Assembly (NCBI GenBank): GCA_023376005.1
Contig: CM042163.1
Location: 5,870,367-5,934,366 of the forward strand
Source of the DNA: Doryteuthis pealeii
Lineage: Eukaryota > Mollusca > Cephalopoda > Myopsida > Loliginidae
DNA: 64,000 bases
Direction: 5' to 3'
The notes beneath the pieces were generated by a model. That model worked only from the letters and a program-made list of their open reading frames with translations, was not told the DNA's origin and did no database searches. Below are positions 1 to 11,629 of this stretch, piece by piece (position 1 is the first letter of the stretch; each line of letters starts with the position of its first letter). The position numbers and the translations under genes were made by a program.

Positions 1-1139
1 GGAGAATTTAATAATATGTCGACAGAAGTGTAGATATTTAGTAGGCGTGGCATAAGGCTACAATAGCAGGGCGCACAATAAGGGTCGATCTCACTACACG
101 GCTCCGAAAAATTGCTATGGTCTGCAATTTCGGAATGGATACCGATAGTCAAATAAGAGAGTCTATCCTGTGGAATTGTCGCTCGCAAAAACCCATAAAA
201 CTGTTCACATGATCGGAACAGATAGAGTCATAAATGAGTGCTCTATGCAGTCAAACTGAAAGTGTGAACTGCATACACATAAAGCAGAAGAAGGAACAAG
301 CAAAGAAAAAGATATCAAAACACATAAACATGTTGCCAATGTTGTGCAACAGGACTCTTAAGAAAAGACATTAAATGTTCCACCCGAGGAAGGGGGGGGT
401 CACCAAATGCGACAAGGCAGACCACTTTGCTAACTCGAGCGAAACCAGACAGGTAAGCACATTAGCGAGAGAGTCTAAAGACTCTACACTGGGTCCAAGC
501 GTATCTTATGCCTTTACAAATTAGCGATGTGGAGATTGGCAAAAACGGAGGCATACCACTAAAAATGCTGCATGAACGTCGTTGACGGAAGCACGTGGGC
601 CAAATTAGGGGTAAAAAAAAGATAAAAATGTACGAGCAGCAAAACAGGACAAACGAAGCCACCGTTCACGTATGACAATCTCAAACCACTAAAAACACCG
701 GGAACCTTCGTGGCAAAAGTTAAAATTAACCAAAAAAGATTTCAAAATACCGGAAAATACAGTTGAGGAACTGAAAATGAGTTTGGATATGAATTTGAAA
801 AATTCATTGTTTGAAATTGGAAAGAATGGTCACTAAATGAAACCAAAATCAGACGCATTGGTAAAACCAATTGCCTAACTGTGCTCCAAGTCCAATTCAG
901 ACTCAGAAAAAGAGGGGCAAAAACGAAAGGGACTTGTAGAGACAGACATAATTAAACGTGTTGAAGAAACCGATTGTTAAATTAAAACTTCCATTCCTTT
1001 TAGTTGGCACTAAATCGTCGGTAAGTCGGTTACACTTATCTAAGAATTCTGAAATACTGACTGCTCTGAGAGCAAAACCGTATACCAAACAGATGGCGCT
1101 GCTGACAAATATTGCCGAAGAAGAAGGTACTGGCAGCGT
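1..1139. other. unrecognised upstream sequence
   Basis: No gene could be supported. The stretch has higher GC than the rest of the window and short broken frames on both strands. It could be an old, degraded retroelement, but no diagnostic motif is intact enough to name it. Confidence 0.3.
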
Positions 1140-1140
1140 A

Positions 1141-1167
1141 ACTACTACTACTACTACTACTACTACT
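1141..1167. repeat. (ACT)n microsatellite
   Basis: Nine uninterrupted ACT triplets. They create threonine and valine runs in shadow frames on the two strands, which explains the open frames here. Confidence 0.95.
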
Positions 1168-1363
1168 TGCGGTGAGCTAAGTTGTAGCATCATTAACATC
1201 ATGAAAACCAGTGCATACGGGAAGAAACTAACTTCCAAGTTGATGAGGGCGTCCGAGCTACTTTTCATAGCAAACAAGATGCCATGAATTGAATGGATAA
1301 CTTACAGTTGTTGTGAGAAATCACAAAAGCCACAGGAGAAACCAACCGGAGATAAAGAATAAT

Positions 1364-1366
<3 letters not shown>

Positions 1367-1414
<48 letters not shown>
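1367..1414. repeat. (GT)24 microsatellite
   Basis: A pure GT dinucleotide run of 48 bases. Confidence 0.97.
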
Positions 1415-1417
<3 letters not shown>

Positions 1418-2412
1418 AAAGATGAAGAATAGATTCACACATTACTTGATCTGTCAGATGATGAAGGCCAACACATTATTAAACCAAAGGAGGGAGGGGG
1501 GGGAGATAAATGCGGGAATCCCAAAAGCTCGAGTTTCATTACCTGGAAAGAAACGGGAACAAATTGCAAGCGAGAATCTGTAGATTGTACGACGGATGTT
1601 ATTATTATTATTACAAAATATGATAACTTATCAACAAAACCAAAGAAGACAAAATGGAAACGATTAAAACCTGATGATATCACTGAAGAAACAGAAACAA
1701 GTATTTCAGGTGAAGGACAGGCAGCATTATCTCAATATTTATAATATTTAATACCAATAGCATCAACTAGCAGCTCTGCAACGAATGGAGTAGATCAGAT
1801 TAGAAATAGCCCAGGCTCAGGGGAAAATGACATTAGTCATTGATACATCTGTTGCTGGGGACATCAACAAGAAAGACATTAACAATTACTTCTGAGAAGG
1901 AAAACCAGTCAAACATAGGAAATAAAATTATAAACAAAACAAAAGAGACATTTATACCATCGTGATATGATACTTTAATTATAAGAAAAGAACGAATGTA
2001 GTATCCTGAAATGATATTCCAAATTGACATTTACCCCAAAGACACCGGCGGAAGTGAACACTACTTATTGTATGATTGTTAGGATAGATATTAATATTAG
2101 AATCGCCATCTTGCGGCTTACACGTGTTGTTATTGGGTGAGCTTTAAGAGTTCATTTTTAACCCTCCTTCGTACGAATAGAAAATATTGCACCAACTTTC
2201 AAGTTTTGCCATGTCAAACACACGTTGGAAATGAACGAAATGAAAGAATTATATCAGGATTTTTAGAAGCAGAATTACTTATTTTTGCTGTGACTTAAAG
2301 TGTGATACTTTTGGGTATTGTATTTTGCTTTTAATTAAAAATTAACGTCTTTATTGTTTTTGATAACACCAATCATTGACATGAGAATAGTAAGGATAGG
2401 AATACCATATTT
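1415..2412. other. no feature seen
   Basis: AT-rich sequence with a short ATT run near 1598. No frame carries a recognisable domain and no structured repeat was noticed. Confidence 0.4.
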
Positions 2413-2922
2413 GGGTAATTCCATGTCAAATCAACCAGGCCTTGTCACCCACCCCCTTCAATTTTTCTGATTTTTTCCCATGTGTAGATTATGTTAAAAT
2501 TAGACAATCCCCAAAATTTGAGCTTCCAATTCCAAAAATTGGTGGGGTTATATCAATTTTTAGCTTTCCAAATTTGATGGGGTCGTAAAAATGGCGACAC
2601 TTTGTAAACTATTTTTGTTTGTAAAATAAGTTCTAGATCTTCCCTACTCCTAAAAATTGGTTTATAAAAGTAATAATATTATCAAAAAAGTCTTAAAGTC
2701 AACCAATTTTAAGTTATTGATGATTTCTGATTTTTTCCTAGCAAGATCAATATCCCGATGTGGCACTTCATCTATGACAAAAACATTTTCTATTATTATT
2801 TCACATATATTAAACATTATTTGTACCAAAAAGATAGTTTGATTTTTGCTCAGAAATTAGAAATTGAAGGGGGGGGGTGACAATTTTACTTTTTTCCAGA
2901 TAATTTGACATGGAATTACTCA
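2413..2922. mobile_element. foldback MITE with long terminal inverted repeats
   Basis: The left end reads TAATTCCATGTCAAAT, and the same string occurs reverse-complemented at the right end (about 2905-2919). Inside both ends the similarity resumes with a C-rich TTGTCACCC...CCTTCAATTT block, so each TIR is about 50 bp with a gap. The interior is AT-rich and non-coding. This is the structure of a non-autonomous DNA transposon of about 510 bp; the superfamily cannot be assigned. The flanks share ATTT, a possible short target duplication. Confidence 0.75.
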
Positions 2923-4989
2923 TTTGATAAGACAAAAGAAATCATTGTTTGATGGACTTTCAATTCATTTGGTTAGTGAATGGTGACATTGGACATTATT
3001 TGGTTTGTAAAGTGAAAGAATTTATATAAAGAAATCATAATTACAAAACAAATGATGTTATTAAGCAACATTCAATGAACGTTATCGTTGCTCTGTACAT
3101 TGTGCTTGAATAATTTCAAGAACTGAAGGGAAAACATTTCGCCAGAATCTCACAGATTAAAGATGTCAATGTTGAGATTTCTGTTATAAGTTGTGTTTGC
3201 CTGAAGCCCACTACTACTTATAGACTGGGCGATAATCATGTGACCATTCTTGGCCAATCACTGGCAGTACTTGCTGCTGATATTGTTATTTATACCGGCT
3301 GTTCTGGTCATACCTACGCACAACTTTGAACCACGTGGACGACGAAACATAGGAGTATATCACTGGACGTTTGACACTACGTAGGATTCCATAACTCAGG
3401 ACTTATTCACTTACCAAAGGATTCTATAGCTCAGGACTTACTTACTTTAAGTCCTTTTCAACTGGCCAAGGATGGCGATCAGAAACTTAACAGTCAAATT
3501 CAAGTGAAATCTGATGAAGAAGAGCGGCAGTGAAGGTTTAAAGATTTACTTCCTGTTTGATTGACTATCTTGTTTCGCCTCATTCTTCAATCTTCATCAA
3601 AAGTGCTCAGCTTAGAACAATGGCTAGTAATCTAGTCTGGAAGACCTGTAATGGTTCATAAGCTGTATATTTCTGTTAGGAAAGGTTTGAGAAACAAAGA
3701 AAATAATCGTATTCTAAAAATAGACAAAACCAGACTGACCGACGCCAAACGCCTAATTCAAAACCCGCTCAGTAACGGACATTCTGAGAACGAGGGAGAG
3801 AAGGGTTTGATAGTATCAGAGGCAAGCAGAGGGCCATTGGCAAGCGAAGGGATCAGTCGCAGAGTACGATCTTCTTAGAACCGGGGAACTAAAATACAAG
3901 TAAGCTTTAAACACTAATAAGGCTTTATGAAAAAGGAAAATTCATTAACTACACCACATCTTTGTAACTTGTTGTTTATTTGATACAATTCATAATACAC
4001 ATATAAAGGACAATTTTGTTACGACTCAAACTTCTTTGTTTATTATTTGTACTGTTTTTTTTATGTACATTTCGCTAAAAAAGGTACCTCCAACCAACCT
4101 ACAACAGACCATTAGTTCATATAGTGAATTTGATCTTCACGAATTACCTATTATAGTGACCTTGTGTCAGACTAAACTGAACATAGTAATTACCAATCTG
4201 TATCTTATGCCATCGACGACTGCATACATTTTTATGTTTGTGAGAAAAAAGTATAATTTGACAAATCGAAAGAACCACTTCTGCACCCCTGGGGTGATGC
4301 TCCATTGAAATCAAGAAAACCAAAACAAAACAGAACAATGTCGATTATTCGAAAAGTTTCAAACAAATCGTTCAGGTTCTTTTGTCAGTGCTGTCTGAAG
4401 GTTTGCCAGAAATTCTAAAATTGTTGCAAATTGTTTTCAACGGTCACCACATTCTCATCGACCAAAATAACAATGATGCAAGCGGATATCCTTTTCTATA
4501 CACAGAACAATCAGCTTCATCATCGTGATTAAAACTGCGTTTTAACCGAATTCAGTGTCAATTTCTTTTTACTGGTATTTATTCAGCTTTTTATTCGGTA
4601 AGTGACCTTTTCGGTTTTCCAGTCTAACCGTTAAATTAAACAACAAAATACAAACAAAAATACATCAATATGTAGAGAATTTATTTTTTATGATGACAAA
4701 AGTCAAAATCTTTGCAGAACGACAGAAAGAATTGATTGTAGCTCGAAAGTTGTAATTGTCTATATTTTAAGAAATTCGATTCATTGTTGTTTACTTATAT
4801 GCATTCAATAAAATGTATGTACAGGGGATTCGTAATCGGAGAAAGCTTTTTGCTCTAGTTTGATGAATTTTGGTAAGAGTAAGACACCAGCATTTTCTTT
4901 GGCTAGAAATATCCTAGTCAATCGACCATACGTACTATAAAATTTTAACGAAGAATGGTTTAATGGGGTAGCAGTGTGAAAATACGGGT
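2923..4989. other. no gene seen
   Basis: No supported gene. The 3225-3480 part resembles 33420-33640 loosely (CACGTGG, CCAATCACT, CAAGGATGG in the same order), suggesting an old shared repeat. The short frames at 3651-3878 and 4036-4308 have no recognisable domain. Confidence 0.35.
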
Positions 4990-5780
4990 TATGAATTCAA
5001 GGAACGAGAGATACAACGATATGAAATGCAACAGGTTTTAATACAAATATGCACATTTAAAGGGTACAACAAAGAGAAGAAAGTTCATAGTTTTGGTCGG
5101 ACAAGCGACCCGAAGTTTAGTAAGAGTTTATTTAAAGTCAACAGCACCAAAGTAGGTTATAGCCGTAATATTAGTTTAGTTCACAGCTCCGTAAGGTCTT
5201 AGCCGTAGTTATTGGATTGGTTGAGTGGGGGTAGTTTTTTGTTACAGCACCGTTCGAGGTAAGCCGTAATTAATTAGTTGTGGGTGTTTTGGGTTGCAAA
5301 AAGTTTATTCCTGCTAACAGCCTTTCGGCTGTAATGGTATCAATGGGAGAAGCTTGTCCGAGGTTGCATTTATCTCGTCGGCTCCCTTAGTTGTTATCCT
5401 GGTGATTAAAGGTAATTACTATCAGCCTTCAAGGGTCAAAAGATAGTAGTCTCTCAAAGTCCAGAAGCAGGTTATAGATGAAGTCCGTCTTGGGTTTTAT
5501 TCTATCCGTAGTCCTAGTTCATAGAAAAAGAGGTGCATAAGCACCTACCTTGTGGATGTGTGGTGGGCCGAAAGCCAGCAGTCAGCCCTCAGAAGGGTTA
5601 CAAAAAGAGGAAGAATAGCCAATGTCATGGCTTTTTATAAGTTCACCACGTGGCTATAATGTTAGGGATAGCTGCTGCTGATATGTGTTGGTGACATTCG
5701 ACCACTGTCCCCTAGGGGCTCAGGTACCGGTGAAGACCGAAGATAATAATATAATAAAATTTCAATAGTACATCAGAAGA
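4990..5780. repeat. repeat block with iterated AGCCGTAATT motif
   Basis: Three degenerate units of the form ACAGCACCG...TAGCCGTAATT lie near 5142-5175, 5182-5212 and 5244-5272. A fourth, shorter one, with a small hairpin (AGCCTTTCGGCT), lies near 5318. The block is more GC-rich than its surroundings and has no coding frame. It may be the regulatory part of a retroelement; on the minus strand, AATAAA-like signals lie on its downstream side. Confidence 0.4.
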
Positions 5781-5814
5781 CGTATGAAATAAATACAAGA
5801 ACAATCAGCCTCGA

Positions 5815-5890
5815 TTAATAACAACGTATTTTATTGCATGAGCAAACTTAATAGAATGAATACGAAAATAAAATGAAATACAAAAAGAAT
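5815..5890. repeat. copy 1 of TTTATTGCATGTGCAAACTT repeat
   Basis: A segment of about 70 bp matching 7103-7170 and 7628-7690. The shared core is TATTTTATTGCATG(T/A)GCAAACTTAA(C/T)AGA. On the minus strand the core contains GCAATAAAA, a polyadenylation-like signal. Confidence 0.6.
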
Positions 5891-6124
5891 ACATAAAGAG
5901 TAACTCTACCATACGAACATCTGAAGGCAGCGAACATTAAGAGAGTATGTGGTCTATACAACATAGAGGCATTATTCAAACGTACTTTCAGTCTACATTT
6001 TTTTTAATGATCGTGACGCTTCTCGTGACACAGGGTCATCTAAAATATTCCTATGCTGATCAAGATACTCTCATGTTAAAAAATGTCATCAACAGCAGAT
6101 ATGACGTCATTATATGAACTTTTC

Positions 6125-6405
6125 AGGCGCATGGTCTAATGGTTAAAGTCATAGGAAATGGACTCGTCGACCCGAGTTCAATTCCTGGACAAAACTGTTT
6201 GAATTTCACATAACGCTAATACCCCTGGGAAAGGTATGAATCCAATTCTCCCTCCAGCTATGGATAAATAGCAGGACAGACTGCACTCTTTAACCCTGGC
6301 TAGGTAACCAGTCTAGGAGAAGGAAAACTCTGAATTCAAACTCCGCTTAAGAAATTGACCTTGTGTCGCATCCTGCTCGCGCGGAGGGGTTGGTAAATAC
6401 ATATG
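6125..6405 (+). repeat. tRNA-derived SINE, family S1
   Basis: The head is tRNA-like: an A-box-like TGGTCTAATGG near 6132 and a B-box-like GAGTTCAATTCC at 6174-6185. The body contains the family hallmark TATGGATAAATAGCAGGA. Other copies are at 9822-10095 (minus) and 31646-31836 (plus). A pol III promoter is expected for such elements. It is not a functional tRNA, because the acceptor and anticodon arms do not pair properly. Confidence 0.75.
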
Positions 6406-6504
6406 TGAACTTTTCAGCCTATGAAACTTTCAGCCTACCGTCGTACATCACCAAAGTAAAAATATTACAGAAAGAAAACATGGCTGAAAACTGTACATTT
6501 CAAG

Positions 6505-6800
6505 TCTATTGAGGTCAGTTAGTCTTCTGTTGGTTTGAATAACAACAGCTTACTAAGTAGAACTCAAGACAGCTGGTATAAATAGGAATCAAGAATGATC
6601 CATTCATGAATCTGGGTGATTTGGGTGATTCCATTCCTTGAGTTCTGATTGGCTGCTTGATTTGAATGACATTGTGGAGTCTTATATATACTTTGTCATT
6701 TTGCAGTGGACTTTGTAGCATTCGAGTTTGTATTTGAGTTACAATCGTTTGTTGCCTTGTCTTCCCAGTTCGACGGTAATTGGAACCTTAATTATTCTTC
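6505..6800 (+). repeat. interspersed repeat family R-C
   Basis: A diverged copy of a roughly 290-bp family beginning TTGAAGTCAGTCAGT and ending near GGTAATTGGAACCTTA. The shared core includes GGTGATTCCATTCCTTGAGT and CTGATTGGCTGCTTG. Other copies: 32940-33200 and 40478-40790 (plus), 41925-42215 and 44500-44800 (minus). No coding capacity and no clear TIRs. Confidence 0.75.
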
Positions 6801-7102
6801 AAAGTAATTGTGAAAGACAATAAAAAAGACCACAGCATCCAATACGCCATCAAGATTTGAAGAACAATGAAAAGCTATAATAGACGGCGATAATGTAGTG
6901 AAGATCTTAAGGTGTTGATCAAATAGCCACATAGATAAAGCAAAACTTGAGGATTTAAAAAAATATAAAACTCATCTAAATAAGAAGTGAATTTGATAAA
7001 ATGAAAAAAGAAACGCAAATTTTTAGGTAGTAGAGGAATTGTGGTTGATTTAATATTATTTCTGCGTATAGAATAAATACAAAAAACAAAAAACGTTGGA
7101 TT

Positions 7103-7170
7103 AACAACAACATATTTTATTGCATGTGCAAACTTAACAGAGTTAATACAAAATTAAATGAGTTACAAAA
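7103..7170. repeat. copy 2 of TTTATTGCATGTGCAAACTT repeat
   Basis: Near-identical to 7628-7690; together they bracket the first 450-bp long repeat. The arrangement looks like an alternation of two repeat modules rather than a simple LTR element. Confidence 0.6.
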
Positions 7171-7180
7171 AGTTACAAGG

Positions 7181-7630
7181 TGAGGATGTAAGTCGGCCGC
7201 CTGTGATGTGCTCCGCTGCTGTCGCTAGTGATGTCTCTTGTCGGTTCTTCAAAGTCGATTTATATAGGCCTGTGTGATCCGGAGTCGGATCACACAAGCC
7301 TTTTTTATTTTTAGGGGGAGTGTTTTCGATTGGACGAAAATGTGAGTTTATTTACAAAATTATTTTCTTTAATGTTTAGGAATTCTAGTTTTCCAAGCGG
7401 AAGTCTAATCTCGAGCCTATGCGTAAAAACGTGTTAATTTGGTCACTCCGTTTTTGGCTACCATGGAGTAAACTTCCGGTTGGCGTCACAACTTATGTTT
7501 TGTTTTGTTGGCAAGTGTGTGTATCTTTATTATTGCGGTGTGTGCACGAATTGAATTGATAATTAGTGAATCGGGAGATATCTATATTTGCTTATGTAAC
7601 AACACGAATATATTTTTAATAAATGATAAC
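7181..7630 (+). repeat. left 450-bp direct repeat (LTR-like)
   Basis: Starts at GGTGAGGATGTAAGTCGGCC and ends at AATAAATGATAAC. TATATA is at 7261-7266, upstream of the hairpin. Confidence 0.8.
7267..7300 (+). promoter_or_regulatory. TATA-proximal 15-bp hairpin followed by T-run
   Basis: GGCCTGTGTGATCCG pairs with CGGATCACACAAGCC around the loop GAGT, with one C/A mismatch. It starts right after TATATA and is followed by TTTTTTATTTTT. The same structure is preserved at 8776-8809. If the TATA box is used, the hairpin would be near the RNA 5' end; the T-run could terminate pol III. Confidence 0.6.
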
Positions 7631-7690
7631 AACAACATATCTTATTGCATGTGCAAACTTAACAGAATTAATATAAAATTAAATGAGTTG
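7628..7690. repeat. copy 3 of TTTATTGCATGTGCAAACTT repeat
   Basis: Lies directly after the left long repeat; near-identical to 7103-7170. Confidence 0.6.
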
Positions 7691-8687
7691 AATAGAAAAT
7701 TGTATGAAGAAATGTCCTCAGTATAAATTGAAGTTTTTGGGAAATACTTACATATTAAGAAGTGTATTATTCTATGGTGTCGTGTCCAATGCGACACGAG
7801 GTTATTGGGGGACAAAATGTGATCTTGGGTCAATAAATGCTACAAGTAAGAGAGACTAAGACTTTCGCGTGGCACACAAGGGGTTGGGAATCCCACAGAG
7901 TTTTCAAATTTAGAAGTAAAAGAGATTTTAAGCCATGTGCTTACAAATATGTTTAGGTGTGCAATATATAAAGATCTCAACACAAGGTAATTACATTCTA
8001 TTTGTAGCTTTTCAGTTAAAAGTGTCACCTCTTTGTGTTTTACAGAGATAAAATCAACCAGGTATCTTGATATCGCAATGTCTGTCATGTCGGATTTAAT
8101 GGTTTCAATATTAACTATTGTTTATTCTTGTATATTAATCTGAAAAAGTTTTCAGATTTTGCTATGAATATCTTTTCATTATTAAAATGATATTTGAATG
8201 TAACTTATGCCGGAATTTTGAATCAACTATTTTCATTCTACATTTTGTAATGTAATGACGCCCTCAAAATTCAGCAAATGTATTTTATCACTTTAACTTG
8301 AAGTGTATGAATAAAAGTATTTTATTATATAAAAGACACTGTAATAAACAGGGTTAGTATGAAGCGTATGGTGACGAGGAAAAAACAAACACGGATTTTA
8401 AGTTTCAAAATTGTATTGGAAAAAGGAACATGGAAAGCGACGAAAAGCTGAAAGTGAATTTAAGAGAGAAAGTCTGACTTTGGTGATAGTTGTAAAGTGA
8501 ATAATAAAGTCAGTAAATGTCCGGTGGTCGTGGTAATGTTGTAGTGGGGTGGTGATGTAGGCAGAATTTTGTGTTTTGGTATTCTGAATTCGATAGCGGG
8601 TTGTATTGTGTATGATAGTTGGCGTAGTCTTGTTGTAGGAAATTCGCCCCTTTAATTTGCCGGTCGGTCAGAGTAGGGATAGAGGTA
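7691..8687. other. interior of the LTR-like pair, non-coding
   Basis: No conserved domain was recognised in any frame. The last 350 bp are richer in G on the plus strand and contain GTGGTCGTGG-type runs. Confidence 0.4.
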
Positions 8688-9134
8688 GGTGGGGATGTAA
8701 GTCGGCCGCCTGTGATGTGCTCCGCTGCTGTCGCTGGTGATGTCTCTTGTCGGTTCTTCAAAGTCGATTTATATAGGCCTGTGTGATCCGGAGTCGGATC
8801 ACACAAGCCTTTTTTATTTTTAGGGGGAGCGTTTTCGATTGGACGAAAATGTGAGTTTATTTACAAAATTATTTCTTTAATGTTTAGGAATTCTAGTTTT
8901 CCAAGCGGAAGTCTAATCTCGAGCCTATGCGTAAAAACGTGTTAATTTGGTCACTCCGTTTTTGGCTACCATGGAGTAAACTTCCGGTTGGCGTCACAAC
9001 TTATGTTTTGTTTTGTTGGCAAGTGTGTGTATCTTTATTGCGGTGTGTGCACGAATTGAATTGATAATTAGTGAATCGGGGATATCTATATTTGCTTATG
9101 TAACAACACGAATATATTTTTAATAAATGATAAC
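8688..9134 (+). repeat. right 447-bp direct repeat (LTR-like)
   Basis: Near-identical to 7181-7630, including the TATA box and the hairpin at 8776-8809. It has lost three bases of the TTATTATTG tract and two other single bases. Confidence 0.8.
8776..8809 (+). promoter_or_regulatory. second TATA-proximal hairpin
   Basis: Same stem and GAGT loop as 7267-7300, with no base changes. It is followed by the same T-run. Confidence 0.6.
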
Positions 9135-9602
9135 TACGACATTCAGAAAAGTATACCTTTTACAAAATGGCGACCATCAATGTTTGAGTACGAAAATGAG
9201 AGCGAATAACATCGACAACTGTAAAAAGAAAACATTTCAAATAATTTGAAAAATTTGTTACAAAACTGACGAAGTGGAATGAAACTTTGAAACAATGTTT
9301 GACTAAAAACAAATCCTCAAATACATTTGAAGAAAACAAACCTTGTACCATTAGTACAATATTTTAAAATCTGATATAATTGAGTATGCGTTGGGAGAGA
9401 GGGGGGCATACCGAGTTTTATGAAATGATAGATTGCAGCATTGAAGAATGAAATGGTTGAGATAATCCGTAGATTCTATGTTCAGTTTGTGGGAAACAAT
9501 GAACAAGAAATATCAAGTTGTGAATTTGTAATTTCCATAGGCATGAACACCAACGCAAAGTTCAACGAGTTCATTTCAAAGGCAAGCACCAGATATGACG
9601 TG

Positions 9603-9605
<3 letters not shown>

Positions 9606-9657
<52 letters not shown>

Positions 9658-9670
9658 GGGGAGAGAGGGG
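9606..9670. repeat. (GA)n microsatellite
   Basis: A pure GA run to about 9650, then G-interrupted GA. It causes the Ser-Leu and Arg-Glu shadow frames here. Confidence 0.95.
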
Positions 9671-9744
9671 TAAGTGTGCATATACTCCCAGAATGAGTTT
9701 CGACGACATTCTGGAATAAAACACGAGGGCACTTGCTTGAAACA

Positions 9745-9769
9745 ACACACACACACACACACACACACA
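9745..9769. repeat. (AC)n microsatellite
   Basis: A short pure AC run downstream of the GA tract. Confidence 0.95.
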
Positions 9770-9821
9770 ATCAGAACAATCCCCGACAAACAATTAAAAA
9801 AAAATTGAAATAGATCACTAA

Positions 9822-10095
9822 GTAGGACTGAGCCTATCCTAGTAGTGACCGACACAAATGGAGATTTAAGAGGTTTGAATTAAAAGTTTTCCTTCTCCTA
9901 GACTGGTTGCCAAACCAAGGTTAAAGAGCCCAGTCTGCCCTACTATTTACTCATAGCTGAAGGGAGAATAGTTGAATTCATACCTTTCCCAAGGGTATTT
10001 GTGCTATGTGAATTGTGACTTCGTCCAGGATTTGAACTCGGGTCGACGAGTCTATTTCCTACGACTCTAACCTGTGCAACACACGCCTACCAAAA
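9822..10095 (-). repeat. tRNA-derived SINE, family S1, inverted copy
   Basis: The reverse complement matches 6125-6405 through the body. The B-box-like GAGTTCAAATCC is near 10028-10039 on the minus strand. The head ends near 10090. Confidence 0.75.
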
Positions 10096-10116
10096 CCAAG
10101 AAGAAAAACAATATGA

Positions 10117-10146
10117 CCCCCCCCCCCAAAAAAAAAAAAAAAAAAA
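10117..10146. repeat. poly-C/poly-A tract
   Basis: A run of Cs followed directly by about 20 As, next to the head of the SINE. Confidence 0.9.
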
Positions 10147-11587
10147 CGAGGAAATTAGTCTAAATTAATTATTATCATTTAATGATTAAAACACATCATC
10201 TTATAAAATTAAGTTCTGAATTGTTTTATTTTCTTTGGAAATTTACATTAATTCATTCATGAATCCACCTTTTTTTTATTATCTTTTATTGCGATAGGAC
10301 ACTGACATTATTTAATAAAGTTTTACTGTTTTGTTTAATACCCCCTCCTCCTCCTGTTTTTCTATGCCGCCATCTTATTTTATATAATCAAGATTAATTC
10401 TTCAACATAATGTCTTCTACATTCTATGGAATCTTTCCTTTTTTTTTCAAACTTATCCAACAGCCACTGACATTTTGACGTTCTACTTCAGACAAACGCC
10501 GTTACATTCATGCATCGCATCACATTACTTCATTTTCACTTACTACTAAATTTCGGCATACATCTTTATATATATATATATAGGCATGTGCAAACCAGAC
10601 GGCATTTTGAAAGTTTGTTTACTTGTAAAAAATATCTTAAAACGTCAATAAAAATTGGAAAATTAACTTTTTACTGTTTTCTTTTACGTTTAATATAAAG
10701 AACAATTCCAAGTTTATGGGTTATAAAAAAGAAAAAACAAATTTCTCTCACATAAAACCTAAATTTTTGCATTTTAAAGTAAATCGGCTCAAGTCCGCGC
10801 AAGAACGCGCAAGAACGCGCATTTGTTGACAAGTTATCCGATCTTGACGTGTGCACTTTTTCTTCATATGGATGGGCAGACGAATAAAAAAAATTTTCTG
10901 AAGCAAAAACAAATTACTAATTATTGATGATTGAGTCTACTTCTTCGGCGAAACTACAATACACAAATAAAGAAACTTACCTTCAGAATTTTGACTGAAC
11001 AGTAATATTTCTGTATATGAATTATTCAAACACTGTTTGGTTTCTCTTTCACGTCACAATGTGTACGCGTCGGGTATTTGACTTGATCAGTGAAAATTAC
11101 GTTTTTTTCCATTACAGGCTTCCGTTCATAAAAATAAGAATAGACTTAGCGAGATATGTTTTATACAATATTTTCTTTGATTAATGAATACGTTATGCAT
11201 TAAACTTACAAATCTCTGAAAATCTCTGAAAAATAAAATAAAAATGTACACAATACGACTTTTAATATAAAATTCTTTTGAAAATAATCTAACAATTAAA
11301 AAAAAAAAAAAAAAGATACATATTTTTCTTATTTACGAGATTTAAGTTTCAATGTTTAAGATGCCCTATTTCCAAAACCGATTTATTAGCGTCTTTTTTA
11401 TATATGTTATGTCATGCTTATCAATACTAACGAAAAAAATTATTAGTCTTTTCAATTTAGTAAAAATTTATTTACAATAAAGTTCATCTTTTATTACTTC
11501 ATAAACAGAAAGTTTTATTAGAATCGGATCGTTAGTTTATTTTTATATGATTTTTAGAAGAATTCCTGTGATCATATATAGTATTTG

Positions 11588-11589
<2 letters not shown>
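10147..11589. other. AT-rich, no gene seen
   Basis: Only homopolymer tracts and a small GCGCAAGAAC tandem near 10796-10819 were noticed. Confidence 0.4.

Positions 11590-11627
<38 letters not shown>
11590..11627. repeat. (AT)n microsatellite
   Basis: A pure AT dinucleotide run. Confidence 0.95.

Positions 11628-11629
<2 letters not shown>

Larger units (their letters stand above)
7181..9134 (+). mobile_element. LTR-like repeat pair with about 1.06 kb interior
   Basis: Two direct repeats (7181-7630 and 8688-9134) differ by only a few substitutions and three short indels over about 447 bp. Each has a TATATA box, an immediately following 34-nt hairpin, a T-run and a terminal AATAAATGATAAC. The interior (7631-8687) shows no gag, protease, reverse transcriptase or integrase. 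A non-autonomous LTR-type (TRIM/LARD-like) insertion is the simplest reading. A recent local duplication of another element is the alternative, and no tRNA primer-binding site is obvious. Confidence 0.5.

Noticed and set aside
420..480. Possible retroviral-like zinc-knuckle remnant (CDKADHFANSS...)
   Set aside because: Only one cysteine and one histidine of the pattern are present and the frame is broken. Too weak to annotate.
9441..9855. Several overlapping open frames around 9.5-9.8 kb
   Set aside because: They read through GA and AC microsatellites in different frames and contain no domain.
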